7,790 nt of DNA from Anaerolineae bacterium CG2_30_58_95 (lineage in GTDB: Bacteria > Chloroflexota > Anaerolineae > Anaerolineales > Villigracilaceae): assembly GCA_001872165.1 (NCBI GenBank), contig MNXK01000204.1, positions 1 through 7,790 of the forward strand, in the 5' to 3' direction. This document shows, piece by piece, positions 5,268-7,790 of this stretch. Position 1 is the first letter of the stretch. Each line of letters begins with the position of its first letter. Under the pieces are notes generated by a model. That model was not told the origin of the DNA. It did not search any database and saw only the letters and a program-made list of their open reading frames with translations. The position numbers and the translations under genes were made by a program.

Positions 5268-5654
5268 ATGAAACCCTCCATGAGTAAATGCCCGGTTTGT
5301 GGAAATGAGCTGACCGTTATCCGCTTGCACTGCGATTCTTGCGACACCAGCATCGAAGGCCGTTTCGCCAACAGCGTGCTGCCCGGTTTGAATGAGGAAC
5401 AGTTGGACTTTGTAGAGACGTTCATCCGCTGCGAGGGCAAGATCACCCGCATGGAAGATGAGTTGAACCTTTCGTACCCGACCATCCGCAACCGCTTGCA
5501 CGAAGTCATCCGCGCCATGGGCTACGAGCCAGGCAAGGATGAGCAAGAACCCGAAATCTCCGATGAGAAACGTCGCAGCATCCTCGAAGAGCTGGATGCC
5601 GGCAAGATTTCTGCCGACGAGGCCATGCGTCTCTTGCATGGGGAAGAGGAGTAA
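5268..5654 (+). CDS. DUF2089-family zinc-ribbon/HTH regulator with C-terminal SHOCT-like module
   Basis: The 128-residue cytoplasmic protein has a CPVCG...HCDSC zinc ribbon (Cys8, Cys11, Cys22, Cys25), then a helical DNA-binding-like segment (LNEEQLDFVETFIRCEGKIT, residues 41-60, and ELNLSYPTIRNRLHEVIRAM, 65-84) with the SYPTxRNRL recognition-helix motif of DUF2089 proteins. A charged linker follows, then a helical hairpin at 98-123 (SDEKRRSILEELDAGKIS, then ADEAMRLL). The same hairpin recurs in the next two gene products. The start at 5268 is set by AAAGGAAG (5254-5261), six bases upstream; a Met at codon 5 is the alternative. The stop lies three bases before the next ATG, and GAGGAG in its last codons serves as the next gene's ribosome binding site. 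It is likely the transcriptional regulator of this row; the target is unknown. Confidence 0.92.
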   Translation: MKPSMSKCPVCGNELTVIRLHCDSCDTSIEGRFANSVLPGLNEEQLDFVETFIRCEGKITRMEDELNLSYPTIRNRLHEVIRAMGYEPGKDEQEPEISDEKRRSILEELDAGKISADEAMRLLHGEEE

Positions 5655-5657
5655 GCC

Positions 5658-6920
5658 ATGAAACAACAAACTATATCAGTCGGCCCTGCGCCGGAAGTGA
5701 CGGTGCAATCCATCTCCGGCGACTTGCGCGTTGCGGGCTGGGAACGGTCTGAGATCATGACCAAGACGGATGGGGATGTACTGGACATCCGGGTGGACGC
5801 TGACCGGGTGCTTATTTCCTGTGATGAGAATTTAATCTTGTATCTACCGCGTCAAGCCAGCTTGCACATCGAGAATGTGGCCGGCGACGCCAGCTTGCAA
5901 GCCCTGAGCGGTGCAGTGGCTCTCGGCCCTGTGGCCGGCGACCTCTCTCTGAACGACATCGGCGCTGCAACGCTTGAGACGGTCGCCGGAGATGCTTCCC
6001 TGCGCAGCGTCGGCGGCCTGACTGCCAATCAGATTGGGGGCGATTTTGCGCTGCGCAGCGGTCGCGGCGATTGTGTGATCGCTAACATTGGCGGCGATGC
6101 CTCCTTCCGCGATGTCGAGGGGTCGGCGACCATCGAGAACGTCGGCTCGGACCTGTTCCTGCGCAACGCGCGTGGCAGCGTGGTCGCTGCCGCTGGCGCA
6201 GATGCCACGCTCTACCTGGAACCCTTGCCAGGGAAAGAATATCACATTACCGCCGGCGATGACCTGCTCCTGCGCCTGCCGCCGAACGCGGACGTCGAAT
6301 TAAACCTGACCGGTGGTTCGCCAGAGTCCCTGCATGTTGATTTCCCCGGCATCAAGTTGGAAGAAGAAAGCCCCACCCAGACGATCACGCTGGGCAGCGG
6401 AGCAGCCAGGATGTTCCTGACGGCCGGCGACGAGCTGATCGTCACCAGCAAGGCCGAGAAATGGGATTCGGCGGCCGATTTTGGTGTTGGGATGGGAGAC
6501 ACGTCCGAATGGGGAATCCCGCCCATTCCACCGATTCCCCCAATTCCTCCGATCCCGGCGGATCTCTCCGAGCGCATCAACCGCCGTATGCAGGCGGCGA
6601 TGGAACGCGCCCAGGCGCGCACGGAAGCGGCTTCGCGCCACGCAGAAGTTAAGGTCGCGGCGACCATACGTCGCGCCGAGGCCAAAGCGCGCGCCGCCGA
6701 AGCGCGTGCCCGCCGTCCACATGGGAGAGGATTCGAGGGGAGAGTCGTGATCGGGGGATCGGAAGTGTTCAGATTCTCCGGTCAGAAACCGGTCGAAAGG
6801 GGTGAGCCGGTCAGCGATGAAGAACGGCTGACCATCCTGAAGATGCTTCAGGAGAAAAAGATCACGCTCGACGAAGCCGAGAAATTGCTGGCGGCTTTGG
6901 AAGGCAAAAATTATGACTGA
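5658..6920 (+). CDS. Cytoplasmic beta-solenoid (DUF4097-like) protein with PPI linker, basic helix and C-terminal SHOCT-like module
   Basis: The 420-residue protein has no signal peptide or membrane segment. Residues ~14-265 are beta-rich. Six rungs of 17-18 residues, each centred on a Gly-Asp or Ser-Asp pair (Asp77, 95, 112, 129, 147, 165; for example NVAGDASLQALSG), indicate a beta-solenoid like DUF4097/YvlB adhesin-type domains. Residues 287-300 are four Ile-Pro-Pro turns. Residues ~302-353 form an Ala/Arg/Glu-rich, strongly basic helix. A short beta segment (RVVIGGSEVFRFSG) follows, and a SHOCT-like hairpin (386-411, SDEERLTILKMLQEKKIT then LDEAEKLL) ends the protein. YvlB and LiaX, envelope-stress proteins of Firmicutes, join a similar hairpin to a similar beta domain, but with the hairpin N-terminal. 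The start follows GAGGAG by a few bases. Its last eight bases overlap the next gene. Function is inferred: scaffold or sensor partner. Confidence 0.9.
   Translation: MKQQTISVGPAPEVTVQSISGDLRVAGWERSEIMTKTDGDVLDIRVDADRVLISCDENLILYLPRQASLHIENVAGDASLQALSGAVALGPVAGDLSLNDIGAATLETVAGDASLRSVGGLTANQIGGDFALRSGRGDCVIANIGGDASFRDVEGSATIENVGSDLFLRNARGSVVAAAGADATLYLEPLPGKEYHITAGDDLLLRLPPNADVELNLTGGSPESLHVDFPGIKLEEESPTQTITLGSGAARMFLTAGDELIVTSKAEKWDSAADFGVGMGDTSEWGIPPIPPIPPIPPIPADLSERINRRMQAAMERAQARTEAASRHAEVKVAATIRRAEAKARAAEARARRPHGRGFEGRVVIGGSEVFRFSGQKPVERGEPVSDEERLTILKMLQEKKITLDEAEKLLAALEGKNYD
5868..6197 (+). repeat. Six-fold protein repeat (beta-solenoid rungs) in the 5658-6920 gene
   Basis: Codons 71-180 encode six rungs spaced 18, 17, 17, 18 and 18 residues, each with a hydrophobic-x-Gly-Asp/Ser-Asp-x-hydrophobic core. 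Two rungs share AGDASL exactly and another has GGDASF. The DNA is diverged between rungs, so the repeat is old and kept for structure. Confidence 0.85.
6516..6557 (+). repeat. Ile-Pro-Pro linker repeat
   Basis: Codons 287-300 of the solenoid protein give four consecutive Ile-Pro-Pro units ending Ile-Pro, with varied Pro and Ile codons. A polyproline-like rigid spacer between the beta domain and the basic helix is expected; stretches of Pro-Pro can also slow ribosomes and need EF-P. Confidence 0.85.
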
Positions 6921-7581
6921 CCAGGAACGTTCGCAAATTCTGAAGATGATCGAAGAGGGCAAGATCACGCCGGAAGAGGGACTGCGCCTGATGCAGACCC
7001 TCGAGCAGAATCCGGCCGAGGATGAGATTCAGGCCGCCGAAGCGGAAGCAGGTACAGGGTCCGGCCGCGAGGCGGGCGCGGCAAAGCCCGAGGAGGCTGA
7101 AAAGTCCAGCCTGGAAGCAGATCCGAAGATTGCCCGCATCAAAGATACCGTTCGCCGCCTGTGGCTCATCCCTTTGACACTCGGCGTGGCTGTCACCATT
7201 TTGGGCGGGTGGATCATGTACGCCAACATGCACCCAGCCAGCATCAGCGGCTGGTTCTATTGCCTGGGGCTGCCGGTCTTGCTGCTGGGCGTGGCCGTCA
7301 TCGCCGCAGCCGTGGGTACCCGCAAGGCGCGCTGGCTTTTCGTGGACGTGCACCAGAAGCCCGGCGAGAAGCCGCGGCGCATTTTCCTGGGTTTCCCTTT
7401 GCCATTGAAATTCACGGCCTGGTTCCTGCGCCACTTCGGCCATAAGATCCCCGACTTGGCGAAGACCAACGTAGACGATATCATCCAGGTGGTCGAAACC
7501 GGATTTACCGGCGAAGAGCCGCTGATCGTCAACGTGGACGAGGGCGAAGACGGCGAACGCGTGCAGGTTTACATCGGGTAG
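6913..7581 (+). CDS. Membrane protein with N-terminal SHOCT-like module and YvlB/LiaX-like C-terminal region
   Basis: The 222-residue protein begins with the shared hairpin (residues 2-27, TDQERSQILKMIEEGKIT then PEEGLRLM). An acidic, Ala/Glu-rich flexible linker follows (~32-70), then two membrane helices (~84-104 and ~113-135) joined by a short loop. The ~87-residue C-terminal domain starts WLFVDVHQKPGEKPRR and ends VNVDEGEDGERVQVYIG. That tail resembles the R-V-x-D-x-x-x-G...P-L-x-L...G-x-x-V-x-V-x-D-x-x-x-G-E-x-V-x-I-Y pattern of proteins that carry this hairpin in Firmicutes and Chloroflexota. Both ends would face the cytoplasm. The ATG overlaps the previous stop (6913-6920), with GGAAGG at 6899-6904, so translation is probably coupled. 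It would anchor the shared module at the membrane. Exact function is unknown. Confidence 0.9.
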   Translation: MTDQERSQILKMIEEGKITPEEGLRLMQTLEQNPAEDEIQAAEAEAGTGSGREAGAAKPEEAEKSSLEADPKIARIKDTVRRLWLIPLTLGVAVTILGGWIMYANMHPASISGWFYCLGLPVLLLGVAVIAAAVGTRKARWLFVDVHQKPGEKPRRIFLGFPLPLKFTAWFLRHFGHKIPDLAKTNVDDIIQVVETGFTGEEPLIVNVDEGEDGERVQVYIG

Positions 7582-7582
7582 C

Positions 7583-7588
7583 GGAGGG
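7583..7588 (+). promoter_or_regulatory. Ribosome binding site of the MFS gene, ambiguous start
   Basis: GGAGGG lies 12 bases before ATG 7601 but only 6 before an in-frame TTG at 7595, so the TTG could be the true start, adding two residues. Confidence 0.55.
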
Positions 7589-7600
7589 TGGGCTTTGACG

Positions 7601-7790
7601 ATGCCTGTGGAAACGACGACAGCCCAAGCCAGGAAGCAGCCGCTGTTGAGCGGACTGGTGCTGCTCTTCCTGGTGGCGATGATCTTCGCCAACATGGGCG
7701 GCAACATGTACGGGCCGCTGATGTCGCTCTATATCAAAGACCTGGGCGCGACGGTGGGGCAGATCGGTCTGTTCTTCACCATTTCGCAGA
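7601..7790 (+). CDS. Major facilitator superfamily transporter, N-terminal part (3' end outside window)
   Basis: Only 63 residues are in the window. After a short polar start (MPVETTTAQARKQP) there is a hydrophobic helix (LLSGLVLLFLVAMIFANMGG, ~15-34), then NMYGPLMSLYIKDLGATVGQ and IGLFFTISQ. The pattern of TM1, a short loop with L-Y-I-K-D-L-G-A-(T/S)-x-x-x-I-G and then the beginning of TM2 is common in the N-terminal quarter of MFS drug or sugar efflux proteins. No motif that tells the substrate is in view. The gene starts 19 bases after the stop of the SHOCT-like membrane protein and is likely in the same transcript; an efflux pump linked to envelope stress would fit, but co-transcription alone is weak evidence. 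Confidence 0.8.
   Translation, partial: MPVETTTAQARKQPLLSGLVLLFLVAMIFANMGGNMYGPLMSLYIKDLGATVGQIGLFFTISQ

Noticed and set aside
6300..7707. Minus-strand open frames opposite the solenoid and membrane protein genes
   Set aside because: The plus-strand genes show coherent domains, coupled starts and ribosome binding sites; the antisense products are low in complexity with no motif.

Overview
The window reads as a chromosomal segment from a GC-rich bacterium, most likely a member of the Chloroflexota (Anaerolineae-like). This is an inference from four things: a coaD gene followed by a SepIVA/DivIVA-like coiled-coil gene, a long LexA with a Gram-positive/actinobacterial-type operator, a DUF2089/DUF4097-type gene set, and short palindromic or minisatellite-like sequence between genes. 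There is no rRNA, tRNA, CRISPR array or intact mobile element.

Layout. (1) Positions 1-2536, plus strand: the C-terminal part of recG (replication-fork helicase), then coaD (coenzyme A synthesis) two bases later, then a SepIVA/DivIVA-like coiled-coil protein after an 82-bp gap. A 27-bp perfect palindrome and a strong hairpin with a minus-strand T-tract follow; the hairpin probably ends transcription from both sides. (2) Positions 2742-4569, minus strand: lexA and, upstream of it, corA. lexA has a textbook promoter with an SOS box filling the -35/-10 spacer, so it should be autoregulated. Its self-cleavage site appears to be Ala-Ser rather than Ala-Gly. corA has a leader that contains a C-rich tract on the plus strand, so its transcript would be G-run-rich with quadruplex potential. 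(3) Positions 4570-5021, no confident gene: the corA leader structures and a consensus plus-strand promoter (TTGACA-16-TATAAT). (4) Positions 5022-7790, plus strand: a tight gene row of a small protein, a DUF2089 zinc-ribbon/HTH regulator, a cytoplasmic beta-solenoid protein with a Pro-Pro-Ile linker and a basic helical segment, a two-helix membrane protein, and the start of an MFS transporter.

The most interesting part is region 4. Three consecutive genes each carry one copy of the same 26-residue helical hairpin (SHOCT-like, as in DUF2089 C-termini and YvlB/LiaX-type envelope-stress proteins), placed at the C-terminus, the C-terminus and the N-terminus respectively. A soluble regulator, a soluble beta-solenoid and a membrane protein sharing one small interaction module suggests a membrane-linked sensing complex, split over separate chains where YvlB/LiaX combines module and beta-domain in one. 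That role is inference; the shared module, gene spacing and domain order are visible in the sequence.
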